DNA of 64,000 nucleotides from Streptococcus intermedius SK54 = ATCC 27335. Its GTDB lineage: Bacteria > Bacillota > Bacilli > Lactobacillales > Streptococcaceae. Each line of letters opens with the position of its first letter. Position 1 is the stretch's first letter. The position numbers were made by a program, and so were the translations under genes. The stretch is taken from the NCBI RefSeq assembly GCF_000413475.1, contig NZ_ATFK01000002.1, positions 186,001 through 250,000 on the forward strand. The letters run 5' to 3'. Under the pieces are notes generated by a model. The model was not told where the DNA came from. It saw only the letters and a program-made list of their open reading frames with translations, and did not search any database. Shown here one piece after another: positions 47,778 to 58,686 of the stretch.

Positions 47778-47856
47778 GATATATGTTTAGGTTTTTTGTC
47801 ACAGTTGTCAAATATTTATATGTGCAAAATAGCCTGAAAATTAAAAGAGAGCTATT

Positions 47857-47974
47857 ATGGCAAAAGATTATACTGACTTAGTTCAGGAATTGTTGTTCGC
47901 GTTGGTGGGAAGGAAAATATTACCAAGTTAGTACATTGGGATGCATCTGCGCTTTTCTCTGAAACCTGAGGGAA
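47857..47974 (+). pseudogene. N-terminal fragment of a beta-glucoside PTS EII (bglP-like)
   Basis: MAKDYTDLVQELL then, after a frameshift, VGGKENITKLVHWDASALF is the start of the EIIB domain of beta-glucoside EIIBCA proteins (usual form VGGKENI.SLVHC.TRLRF). The catalytic Cys has become Trp-Asp sequence, the frame shifts near 47896, and a stop follows. AGAGAG lies before the ATG. The rest of the gene is deleted. 47.44-47.7 kb holds nothing else recognisable apart from a weak hairpin at about 47.55 kb. Confidence 0.6.
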
Positions 47975-48018
47975 TGGTAGATACGGTTTAAGCATTATTT
48001 TAGATATTCAAAATGGCT

Positions 48019-48528
48019 TTAGTTTAACCGGTCAGAAAATTGTTTTCCTAACCAAAGTGCAAAAAATAGGTTGACGATAACGATGAGAATACCAATGAGA
48101 CTGAAAACAAGAAGTTCAATTGTATTGACATGAAGTAAAGCGGTGGTTTTCCAAATGATGATACTGCTAACCGGTAAACACAGGATAGAGGTTGCAAGCG
48201 CTGGTATATAGCGCCTAAGCCAGATAGCTTGCAGGATATGAAGCACCAGATGAAGAGCGAAAGCGACGAATCCACCCAACCAGATGAGGTAAAGGAAGCG
48301 AGTATGGTAAAAAAGAGCCAAGAAAGCGACAAAGAGCACCATGACAAATTCCTCTGCCACAGCTAGTGCGAACCCTTCTGTGGATAAGTCTTTGTGGGTC
48401 TTTAGAATAGCCGTGGCTTTTTTGGCCAGTAGCCGCTCATTCCGCTGTAGCCATGGTATGAAACCAATGATTTCTTCTAAATCATGAAAAATGAAAAGCA
48501 GTGGAAATAACCAGATAATATCTTTCAT
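48019..48528 (-). CDS. HXXEE domain membrane protein
   Basis: 169 aa, four to five helices. FIFHDLEEIIGF near the N terminus is the HxxEE motif that defines this family, and ALHLVLHILQA carries two further His. A metal-dependent activity has been guessed for the family but is not established. It follows the AraC regulator by 14 bp on the same strand. Confidence 0.75.
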   Translation of the reverse strand: MKDIIWLFPLLFIFHDLEEIIGFIPWLQRNERLLAKKATAILKTHKDLSTEGFALAVAEEFVMVLFVAFLALFYHTRFLYLIWLGGFVAFALHLVLHILQAIWLRRYIPALATSILCLPVSSIIIWKTTALLHVNTIELLVFSLIGILIVIVNLFFALWLGKQFSDRLN

Positions 48529-48542
48529 GGAGTCCCTCCTTG

Positions 48543-49412
48543 TTATTTTTTACGATATTGACTAGGAGTTAGTTGGTAATACTTTTTAAACTGCCGATTG
48601 AAGTTAGAGAGGTTGTTAAATCCAGATTGGGCAGCAATTTCTAGGACGGGTAAGGTAGAATGCTGCAAGAGTTCAGCCGCTTTTCGCAAGCGAAATTGAA
48701 TTACATATTCTATACAAGACACCCCCAAATGTTTCTTAAAGAAATTCATGAAATGCGTATCGCTGTAACTACAAATTTTGGCAAGTTGGTCAATAGTGAT
48801 TTCTTCTTGATAATGAGCGCTGATATAGTCAATAATGGTACGGATTTTTTCTTCCTTGCGATAGCCTTCTAAGGTTTGCTCTTTTGAAATGACATAACCA
48901 TTTTCAAATAAAAGATAAAAGAGTTGATTGAGCTGGGCTTTGAGTTGAAATTCAAAATATTTTGTGCGATAATAGCCTATTTTCATAGCATCAAGTAAAC
49001 ATTGCCGAATGTCTGTATAGGCTGGTTGATTAGGCTTGATGACGTGTACAAAATCTAATTGTCCATTGTAAAGTGGCTGCAAATAGTTAATACTGGCTTG
49101 GTCCATAGTAGAATAGCCCATCAAATCCAAATGAAAGTTGAGAGCATCCATGTAATGGCGGCGATTTTCAATCGGGTGAATCGAGTGAAGAGCATTGGGA
49201 CGAATAAGGATAATATCACCTGCTTCACTATTAAAGTAATCATAATCAATGTGAAACTGTGCTGTCCCCTCATGGACGTAAATCAGTTCAATATCCGTAT
49301 GCCAATGAAAGAGAATGTCTGGTTGACCATTTCGGGTAATGGTTCGTGTGAGAGAGTACGGAGTACCTTGGTTTTTGTAAACGATATCTTTATGTAATGT
49401 TCCCAGATCCAT
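48543..49412 (-). CDS. AraC family regulator with cupin sensor
   Basis: 289 aa. N-terminal cupin (LFHWHTDIELIYVHEGTAQF and GDIILIRPNALHSIHP), C-terminal double HTH (ITIDQLAKICSYSDTHFMNF and AAQSGFNNLSNFNRQFKKYY). Divergent from the GH1 gene, 111 bp away, so the likely role is activation of GH1 by a sugar such as a beta-glucoside. Confidence 0.9.
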   Translation of the reverse strand: MDLGTLHKDIVYKNQGTPYSLTRTITRNGQPDILFHWHTDIELIYVHEGTAQFHIDYDYFNSEAGDIILIRPNALHSIHPIENRRHYMDALNFHLDLMGYSTMDQASINYLQPLYNGQLDFVHVIKPNQPAYTDIRQCLLDAMKIGYYRTKYFEFQLKAQLNQLFYLLFENGYVISKEQTLEGYRKEEKIRTIIDYISAHYQEEITIDQLAKICSYSDTHFMNFFKKHLGVSCIEYVIQFRLRKAAELLQHSTLPVLEIAAQSGFNNLSNFNRQFKKYYQLTPSQYRKK

Positions 49413-49461
49413 AAGTGTTGCCTCTTTCGTAGAATAATACCAATTTATAGAAGAATTGTGT

Positions 49462-49490
49462 TAGAAAATATTCTTTCTTAAGATTATAAT
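49462..49490 (+). promoter_or_regulatory. Probable promoter of the GH1 gene
   Basis: TAGAAA (49462-49467), 17 bp, TATAAT (49485-49490). The poor -35 fits an activator-dependent promoter. Confidence 0.45.
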
Positions 49491-49502
49491 ATAATTGAGT
49501 AA

Positions 49503-51334
<1,832 letters not shown>

Positions 51335-51357
51335 TTTGATAAATTTGCTCCTTATAA

Positions 51358-51389
51358 AAAAGGCCGAATCTTTCGATTCAGTCTTTTTC
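51358..51389 (+). terminator. Terminator after the VOC gene
   Basis: GCCGAATC and GATTCAGTC form a hairpin followed by TTTTT. 51.39-51.53 kb shows nothing else. Confidence 0.55.
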
Positions 51390-51534
51390 AGATTACACAA
51401 ATGAACTGAAGAATTGTAACAGAGGGGCAAGGGAAAATGGTTGAAGTGTAGATTATTGTAGTTTTGTCTTCAAAAATTTCTCAATAGAGAAATCATTTTA
51501 ATAGTATTTTTTTCAGTGGTATTTATTGCTGGAA

Positions 51535-51578
51535 ATCAAAAAGACAAACCTCAAAAAGAAGTTTGTTTTCGCGTTTTT
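51535..51578 (-). terminator. Terminator after the MetE-like gene
   Basis: On the minus strand AAACAAACTTC pairs with GAGGTTTGT (one mismatch) and is followed by CTTTTTG. Confidence 0.5.
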
Positions 51579-51612
51579 GTCAGTGTTCGCTAAATAGTCA
51601 TGTGCTTGCAGT

Positions 51613-52758
51613 TTAACCCCAAAATTTCTTAGCGATTTCTTGGCCTTGTTTGATTTTAGCCCATTGCTGCGGGATAGCCAACTCATTGCCAGAATCACAA
51701 GAAGCAAAACCGCATTGATGTGACAGCAGCAAACGTTCCTTAGGCAAAATGGTGCTGGCTTGTTCTAATAACTTGAGAACACGTTCTTCATCATCAAGAT
51801 CAGTTGTCTTACTGGAAAGGAGTCCAAGAACAACCTCAGCATCTTTATCTTTAAGAGAAGCAAGAGCCTTCAAATCACCTGAGACGTCACTGTCCCATTC
51901 TAAGAAGAAGCGGTCATAGTGTTGATCACGCAAGAATTTTTCCGCAATCGCTTCATAAGTTCCGCCTGAGGCAGAACGGCTTTCATAATTTCCGCGGCAG
52001 TTATGTGTCCAAACTTTGAGTCCTAATTGATGCCCGTAATCAACTACCTCGTTATTGATCGCAATGAATTCATCAGCTAAATCAGCCAGCGCAGCATTGC
52101 CATCAGCAAAAAACGAAGCAGGATTTGATTCATCAAAAAGTTCCCAAAGGCAATCATCAAACTGGATAATCTCACCGCCAGCTTCCTTGTATTCTGTCAA
52201 GAATTCCTTGTAGGCCTTGATAAGACCAGCTTTTAATTCGTCATTGGTTTTGTAAACTTGCCCTTCACCAGCAAGTTTATCAAAGATAGTCAGTTCAGTA
52301 TAAGCATGCGCAGGTCCCCAAATCGTTAATTTTGTTTGCCTATCACCAGCTTCTTCCTTGAGCAGTTTGTAAATATCTAAAAAATGATGATTTTTACCTG
52401 AAAGTGGCTGGGTAATGCGAATACCGATGTCTTTACGTGTTTCGTACTGTCCGCCATCATGGTCTTTAAAAGTGTAGCCGTGGTCTGCAATGTAGCGTTC
52501 AATACCTTTAAGTCCCCAAATAAAATCTAAATGCCACATGGACTTAGAATATTCACCATCTGTCAAAATATCAATACCATTTGCCTTTTCATCAGCAATG
52601 ACCTTTTTAATCTCTGCTGTTTCTATTTCATGATAACCCGGAAAACTATCATAAAAAGGATACTGAATGTCATCACGATGTTCAATTTTATTTTTATAGT
52701 CAAGCAGATCAGCTGGACGAAGAAGAGATCCAACTAGTTGGAATTTTGATTGTGTCAT
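51613..52758 (-). CDS. MetE C-terminal-like methyltransferase (YxjG/YxjH type)
   Basis: 381 aa. It resembles the C-terminal catalytic half of cobalamin-independent methionine synthase: VGSLLRPADLLDYK, DGEYSKSMWHLDF, LTIWGPAHAY, IIQFDDCLWELF, WTHNCRGNY, and LLLSHQCGFASCDSGN with the zinc Cys. Stand-alone proteins of this type in Firmicutes use unidentified methyl donors. The start is ATG 52758, because AGAGG is one base before the first ATG (52764) but seven before this one. A MET box lies upstream. Confidence 0.88.
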   Translation of the reverse strand: MTQSKFQLVGSLLRPADLLDYKNKIEHRDDIQYPFYDSFPGYHEIETAEIKKVIADEKANGIDILTDGEYSKSMWHLDFIWGLKGIERYIADHGYTFKDHDGGQYETRKDIGIRITQPLSGKNHHFLDIYKLLKEEAGDRQTKLTIWGPAHAYTELTIFDKLAGEGQVYKTNDELKAGLIKAYKEFLTEYKEAGGEIIQFDDCLWELFDESNPASFFADGNAALADLADEFIAINNEVVDYGHQLGLKVWTHNCRGNYESRSASGGTYEAIAEKFLRDQHYDRFFLEWDSDVSGDLKALASLKDKDAEVVLGLLSSKTTDLDDEERVLKLLEQASTILPKERLLLSHQCGFASCDSGNELAIPQQWAKIKQGQEIAKKFWG

Positions 52759-52841
52759 ATACATGCCTCTTTCTAAATTTCTTGCTTTTTATTGTACAAA
52801 AGCTGAGCACTTTTGAAAAATAGTTAATTTAGAGAAAAAGG

Positions 52842-52858
52842 TATAGCTTAAAACTATA
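52842..52858. promoter_or_regulatory. MET box (MtaR/MetR-type operator)
   Basis: TATAGCTTAAAACTATA agrees with the streptococcal MET-box palindrome TATAGTTTnAAACTATA at all but one defined position. It is 84 bp upstream of the MetE-like gene, whose -10 may be TACAAT on the minus strand (52796-52791). Confidence 0.65.
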
Positions 52859-52949
52859 TCTCGGGCTAAAAGGCAAAGTCTCGTTTTAGGGCTCTTCTCG
52901 CTTGCAAATGAACTAATTTAGTCGTTTATAGAGTTAAAAAATTTTTTAT

Positions 52950-53399
52950 GTTGAAAAAAGAGAAGAAGAGTATCAAGGGGATAAAGAGAAGTTAGAAAAA
53001 CTATCATCAAGAAATGTCGAATTACCAACACTTATTGTAAAGCTATATGAAGAGCACACACTTGGAAAAATTCCTGTAAAACACTTTGATAGATTATTAA
53101 TGTTCGATAATACAGAGCAACAAGATTTAGAAAAATAAATACAGTATTTTGAACAAGAAATAGAAAGCGGTCATCAGAGAAAAGTTAACACTGATAAATT
53201 TCTAAAAATGATAGAGAAATATACCGATATTGAGGAACTGATTATACCAATGATAAATGACTATATAGAAAAAGTTGTAGTTCATGAAGCAACAGAGGGA
53301 AGAAAAGGAACAGACAGAAAACAACAAGTTGATGTGTACTTTAACTTTATAGGGAGCTGTCAAATACCACAGAAAGCCGATATAGAAAAAATAGCTTAA
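52950..53399 (+). pseudogene. C-terminal remnant of a large serine recombinase (DUF4368)
   Basis: One frame without start encodes LPTLIVKLYEEHTLGKIPVK, a TAA at 53136-53138, then FLKMIEKYTDIEELIIPMIN and IEKVVVHEATEGRKG...VDVYFNFIG. This is the DUF4368 tail of TnpX/Tn1549-type serine recombinases carried by integrative elements. The resolvase and zinc-ribbon domains are missing upstream. It marks a former integration site. Confidence 0.75.
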
Positions 53400-53457
53400 A
53401 AATGGTATAATATATAACAAATTCAAGGTGAGATATATTAGTTAGGAGGGCTAAACT

Positions 53458-54020
53458 ATGTCAAATGTATATGAGAACGTTCCTAAATTTGAAAGTGGAA
53501 AATTTTTACTCCGATTTGTAGATAAAGATGATGTAGAAGATTTATTCGCAGTTTATAGTGATAAAAATTCATTGCCTTTTTTCAACAGCGATAATTGTGA
53601 TGGGGATAATTTTTACTATTCAACAAAAGACAAGATGAAACAAGCTATTGATTTTTGGCTAAAATCATATCAGACAAAATGGTTCGTTGGGTTATTATTG
53701 ATAAGATTTCACTAAAAGTAATTGGAACTATTGAACTGTTTAATAGAACATCAGAAGATAAGTTTAATGGCATGAGCGTACTTAGATTGGATTTGAAAAG
53801 CGAATATGAAAAAGAAGAAGTTATTAAAGAAATTTTGGAGCTTATAGTTCCGCCAACTTATGAACTATTTGATTGCGAAGAAGTTATTACTAAAGTTCCT
53901 AATTACGCCATTGAAAGAATATCTGCTGTATCTGGCATTGGTTTTACAAAATCGGATAATTTTTTAGTAGGAACGCATGATGGATATTCATATAAAGATT
54001 ATTGGACAATTCATAAATAA
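53458..54020 (+). pseudogene. Frameshifted GNAT acetyltransferase
   Basis: The first frame (from ATG 53458, behind TTAGGAGG) gives KFLLRFVDKDDVEDLFAVYS to about 53690; the second gives WVIIDKISLKVIGTIELFNR to TAA 54020. Together they make one GNAT-like protein of about 188 residues. The break lies at TGGTTCGTTGGG (about 53681-53692), where loss of a TTCG repeat unit or a single-base change would explain it. Confidence 0.6.
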
Positions 54021-54126
54021 AAATTAGTAGATCAAAAAATATAGTTAAAATTCAAGGAAGCAGTGAATCAAAAAAGGTTTACTGGTTTTTCTTTGCTCAA
54101 AAACAGAAAGAGAGGAAAACAGAAAA

Positions 54127-54429
54127 ATGAAAAATATAGATGAAAAAGTCTTAATGGCAGAAGAAATCAAGCAGTTACAAAACAAAAGAAAAAAGCTCAT
54201 CAGTCAGTAGAAACAGGAAGAATGAAAGAAAAGAGATAGACGGCTTTATGAAAAAGGAGCAGTCTTTGAAAGTATCTTTACCAAGAGTAAGGATTTTACC
54301 AAAGATGAATTTTATCAATTAATCACATTTCCGAAAGAAATAATCAATAAAAAAATTTTAAAAATCATAGAGAAGCGAGAAGAAAGAGGAAAGAAAAATA
54401 CAGAACCACGAGAGCAAGAAGCGGGCTGA
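54127..54429 (+). pseudogene. DUF3847-like gene with two in-frame stops
   Basis: From ATG 54127: IDEKVLMAEEIKQLQNKRKK, then TAG (54208) and TGA (54223), then RRLYEKGAVFESIFTKSKDF and a charged tail to TGA 54429, all in one frame. The RxRRLxEKGAxxES core resembles DUF3847 proteins of conjugative and mobilisable elements. Both stops fall within 20 bases of each other. Together with the recombinase tail, it is a relic of an integrative element. Confidence 0.55.
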
Positions 54430-54647
54430 CGTTATATTGAAATAGCATTGTATCTCCTTTCGATATCATATAATGATTGCTATTTTACCATTAAAAATGA
54501 CTGTTTTTCCCTTTAGATGAAAATGATACATCATTTTAAAAAGGTGACATCTTTTATATAAAAGCTCTTAATCCAAATGAAAATAAGTTTTCTCTTCCCT
54601 CTCCTTTTTGGTAAAATAGAAGAAAAACAAGGAGCAACTTATAACCG

Positions 54648-55382
54648 ATGCGCGATAACCATTTACACACCCATTTTTCCTATGATTCTGACGCTCATTT
54701 TGAAGACTATCTAGCTCACTATGATGGTGATATCGTCACAACTGAGCACTACGACCTGTCCAACCCCTACACTCAGCAGGATGATGTGCCTGATTATGAG
54801 GCTTATTCTAAAGAAATAGCCGAGCTTAATGTGAAATACAGCAACCGCATCAAGCGAGGCATTGAAATTGGCTACTACCAACCCCGTGAAGCGGATATTC
54901 TCAGCTTCCTAGCTGACAAGGACTATGATTTGAAATTACTTTCTGTCCACCACAACGGGGTCAATGATTATCTGGATGATGAAGTGGCAGATATGGACAA
55001 AGAGACCATTATCCAAGAATACCTAGACAAGCTGGAATACGCTATCGGGCGCGTAGAAGCTGATGTGCTGGCGCATTTCGACTATGGCTTTCGCTTGTTT
55101 GACCTGACGATTGATGAATTAAAGACTCATGAAGCCCAGCTGCGCAGCATTTTTCACAAGATGATCGACCACAACCTAGCCTTTGAACTCAACAGCAAGT
55201 CCATGTACCTCTATGGACACGAGCATCTCTACCGCTATGCCTTAGGCCTAGTCAAAAACTTAGGCTGCCACAAATACTCCATCGGCTCCGACGGTCACAA
55301 ACTCGAACACTTCCGCCTAGCCTTTGACAAAATTCAAGACATCTTAGATGAGTATGGAATTGAAGAGGGGGATATAATTTAA
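54648..55382 (+). CDS. PHP-domain histidinol-phosphatase-like protein
   Basis: 244 aa. The first PHP metal motif DNHLHTHFSYDSD (residues 3-15) is followed by TTEHYD, GIEIGYY, VHHNG, HFDYG and SDGHKLEHF, the full metal-ligand set of the HisK/HisJ phosphatase family. The histidine operon is not nearby, so a histidinol-phosphate role is uncertain. The start has AAGGAGC upstream. Third positions are GC-richer than in the genes around it, as if from a different streptococcal source. Confidence 0.85.
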   Translation: MRDNHLHTHFSYDSDAHFEDYLAHYDGDIVTTEHYDLSNPYTQQDDVPDYEAYSKEIAELNVKYSNRIKRGIEIGYYQPREADILSFLADKDYDLKLLSVHHNGVNDYLDDEVADMDKETIIQEYLDKLEYAIGRVEADVLAHFDYGFRLFDLTIDELKTHEAQLRSIFHKMIDHNLAFELNSKSMYLYGHEHLYRYALGLVKNLGCHKYSIGSDGHKLEHFRLAFDKIQDILDEYGIEEGDII

Positions 55383-55520
55383 AAAGCAGCGGTGGGTTGT
55401 TGTAGCATTTCGTTTGTAAACAGTATTCCTATTGTCAGCCAGCTCATGTGGTTCGGCACGCCAGCAAACATACGGTTTTATAGCTAAATTGAATGATTAT
55501 GATAGATTGGGGATATTGAA

Positions 55521-56351
55521 ATGAGTGATATAAAATTAAATGATATATTTGGATTTACTGAAGAAGAAATTCCACATGTAAAAATTTATTTTCATGTGTG
55601 GAAAAGCGATGTGAATTATACAAAAGATTATTATCTATCTAATAAAGAACAAGTTAACCATTGGAATATTTTCTATAATGCTGATAAGAAACATTTTAAA
55701 GTTGGAGAAACGGTGATAAATGTAGTAAAAGTAGACTATGATAAATATTTGGTTACTATGGTAAAAAAAGTGACTAAAGATTTAAATCGATATAATGATC
55801 AAGGTTATGAAGGAGAAAATGTAGAAAAATTTAAACCATATTTTGATCGTTTAATCATAAAATATAAGCCAGGTCGCATGAGAGTGAGAAAATATGCAAG
55901 TCTTTATGATGATGTTATCGTTTCCGAAATCCTATCAGAACCATGGCGAGGTGATGATTTTAATGGTTATGATGAAATTTGTTTATCATATTCTCAATTA
56001 GAAAGTATTTTTAGACTGGAGAAGAGAGATTGGTTAACTGCTTTACAAAATCAAAAAGCTGTTTATCTAATTACAGATAAAAAAACAGGACAGTTATATG
56101 TTGGTTCAGCTACAAGTAAAGATAAAATGTTGCTTAGTAGATGGAATTCATATGTAAATAATGGTCATGGTGGTAATACAGAACTCCATAAATTAGTCAC
56201 AGAAAAAGGTTTTAACTATGTAAAAGAAAATTTTCAATACAGTCTTTTGGAAAACTTCAATGGAAAAGTTGATGATGATTATATTATTGGTCGGGAACAA
56301 TGGTGGAAGAAGGTATTACAATCAATAAAATTTGGTTATAATGATAATTAA
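55521..56351 (+). CDS. GIY-YIG nuclease family protein
   Basis: 276 aa. The C-terminal third has AVYLITDKKTGQLYVGSA (about 181-198), a clear GIY-YIG core, then R (LLSRWNSYV) and the metal-binding Glu in GREQWWKKVL. The first 170 residues form an uncharacterised domain rich in charged and aromatic residues. Free-standing proteins of this architecture occur near mobile or defence genes; the target is unknown. The gene is strongly AT-rich and flanked by remnants, which suggests recent arrival. Confidence 0.75.
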   Translation: MSDIKLNDIFGFTEEEIPHVKIYFHVWKSDVNYTKDYYLSNKEQVNHWNIFYNADKKHFKVGETVINVVKVDYDKYLVTMVKKVTKDLNRYNDQGYEGENVEKFKPYFDRLIIKYKPGRMRVRKYASLYDDVIVSEILSEPWRGDDFNGYDEICLSYSQLESIFRLEKRDWLTALQNQKAVYLITDKKTGQLYVGSATSKDKMLLSRWNSYVNNGHGGNTELHKLVTEKGFNYVKENFQYSLLENFNGKVDDDYIIGREQWWKKVLQSIKFGYNDN

Positions 56352-56434
56352 TTTTAATTGATAGCTTTTGAATATTGATTTTACTTACAAATTGAATCAT
56401 ATTAAAATAAACTCAACGAAAGCGAGTGCACATT

Positions 56435-56973
56435 ATGACCGAAAACTTAATCCTAGTTCGTCCCAGTCTTGATTGGGAAGAGGAATTACTGGCTTATAAG
56501 GAAGCGTTTAAAAGTGCGCACATGTACGGCGGAGCTGGTCTTTACAAATTTGATAAGTTGTCTGATTGGCTGGTTTACCTAGACAGGCTCTCAAAGGATA
56601 AACCAGCAGAAGAAGGATGGACAGCAACGGTTTTTCTCTGCATTCGTCAGTCCGATAAGCGAATGATTGGTATTTGCAATGTCAGACATCATCTAAATAG
56701 TTTAGGTTTGCTTAATGTTTCAGGCCACATTGGTTATTCTATTCGGCCTGATGAGCGTAAGAAAGGCTACGCTAAAGTGCAGCTGCGCCTAGCATTGTTA
56801 GAAGCTAAGAAATTAGGCATTAACAAGGTTTTGGTGACCTGCGCAGACTGGAATATTGGTTCTGAACGTACTATCCTTGCAAACGGAGGTGTCTATGAAG
56901 ATAGCCGTTTGGATAAATCAACGGGGAACATGATGAAGCGGTACTGGATAAATGTGACTGAAAGGAACAGCAT

Positions 56974-56977
<4 letters not shown>
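56435..56977 (+). CDS. GNAT family N-acetyltransferase
   Basis: 180 aa. ISGHIGYSIRPDERKKGYAK-type motif (VSGHIGYSIRPDERKKGYA) is the acetyl-CoA-binding motif A, followed by VLVTCADWNIGSERTILANG. It resembles RimJ/RimL-like or small-molecule acetyltransferases. ATG 56435 is chosen; an in-frame GTG at 56426 lies within the purine-rich GAAAGCGAG site. The stop overlaps the start of a truncated alpha/beta hydrolase (ATGA). Confidence 0.85.
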
Positions 56978-57664
<687 letters not shown>

Positions 57665-57689
57665 AAAAGCTGGAGTGTTCCAGCTTTTA
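57665..57689 (+). terminator. Terminator after the GH1 remnant
   Basis: AAAAGCTGGA-GTGT-TCCAGCTTTT, perfect stem. The following 57.69-57.94 kb holds no convincing gene. Confidence 0.85.
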
Positions 57690-57931
57690 ATATTGAAAAT
57701 ATTAATCACTTTATGGCTCTAGTGCAAAATAGTACCCAGACATTTTGTATAGTTTAACATCCATAATTAATACTTTAGTTGATTGTTGGAGATTGCAATA
57801 GACAAAATATTGTTTATTTCATCAGGTATTCTTTTGAATTTGAAAAACAAATAACCTTGAACGTCGCTGATACGTTGCGCATTTATTGCAAGAGCAGTGT
57901 CAGTTAAAGGCACTGTTCTCCCTAGACTCTG

Positions 57932-57972
57932 TTTGACTTTCCGTTGACTTCCGTCTTTTTCCTTGTTACACT
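57932..57972 (+). promoter_or_regulatory. Promoter of the two-component system with direct repeats
   Basis: TTGACT (57944-57949), 17 bp, TACACT (57967-57972). Just before and over the -35 stand direct repeats TTGACTTTCCG / TTGACTTCCG (from 57933), possible binding sites of the response regulator. Confidence 0.5.
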
Positions 57973-58006
57973 AAGGATAAAAGATTTCATTAGAAATGGA
58001 AGAAAT

Positions 58007-58684
58007 ATGGCAAATATTTTAATCATAGAAGACAATAACGATATTCATGAACTTTTAAAAGATTTGTTTCAAGCTGAACATAGAGTCTATTCAGCTTATT
58101 CTGGAACAGAAGGATTGCTTGTATTTGCACAGCAGAAGATTGATTTGGTGCTGCTGGATATTATGTTACCGGGAAAAAATGGTGATCAAGTCTTAGCAGA
58201 AATTCGCAAAAGCAGTCAGATTCCAGTGGTCATGCTGACTGCTTTAGGTGAGAAATCACTGGTCAGTCAATATCTGTTAAATGGTGCCAATGACTATATT
58301 GTTAAACCATTCAATCTGGATGAAGTTTTTGCACGTGTGACGGTGCAGCTGCGAAGCCACTTTTCACGAGATCAAATAGATGAGATACAACGAGTTAAAA
58401 ATATCCGCCTTTTACCAGATACATTTGAAGTAGTTAAGGGAGACAATCGAGTTCGTTTAGGGAGAAAAGAGTATCAAATCTTGCAAACGTTGCTTTGTCA
58501 TCCTAAGAAAATTTACACAAAAGAAGAATTATTTGAATTGGTTTGGGAAGAACCCTACTTGCCGGGAGATAATACGCTGAACACTCACCTTAGCAATCTT
58601 CGCAAAAAATTAGCCCAACTAGATCCGACTGAAGAATACATTGAAACAATCTGGGGCTTAGGTGTGAGAATTAAGGAGGACTAA
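58007..58684 (+). CDS. OmpR-family response regulator
   Basis: 225 aa. Receiver domain with phospho-acceptor D51 in LVLLDIMLPG and acidic pocket IIEDNND; the C-terminal winged helix includes GRKEYQILQTLLCHPKKI and NTLNTHLSNLRKKL. The start at 58007 follows GGAAGAA; the frame opens further upstream to 57944 through the promoter and is not used. The gene is 2 bp before its kinase. Confidence 0.93.
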   Translation: MANILIIEDNNDIHELLKDLFQAEHRVYSAYSGTEGLLVFAQQKIDLVLLDIMLPGKNGDQVLAEIRKSSQIPVVMLTALGEKSLVSQYLLNGANDYIVKPFNLDEVFARVTVQLRSHFSRDQIDEIQRVKNIRLLPDTFEVVKGDNRVRLGRKEYQILQTLLCHPKKIYTKEELFELVWEEPYLPGDNTLNTHLSNLRKKLAQLDPTEEYIETIWGLGVRIKED

Positions 58685-58686
58685 GA

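Noticed and set aside
57767-57946. Minus-strand open frame (reads ...NAQRISDVQGYLFFKFKR... to a TAA at 57767)
   Set aside because: No start or ribosome binding site was found, it overlaps the response-regulator promoter, and no family was recognised. It may be a gene remnant, but support is too thin.
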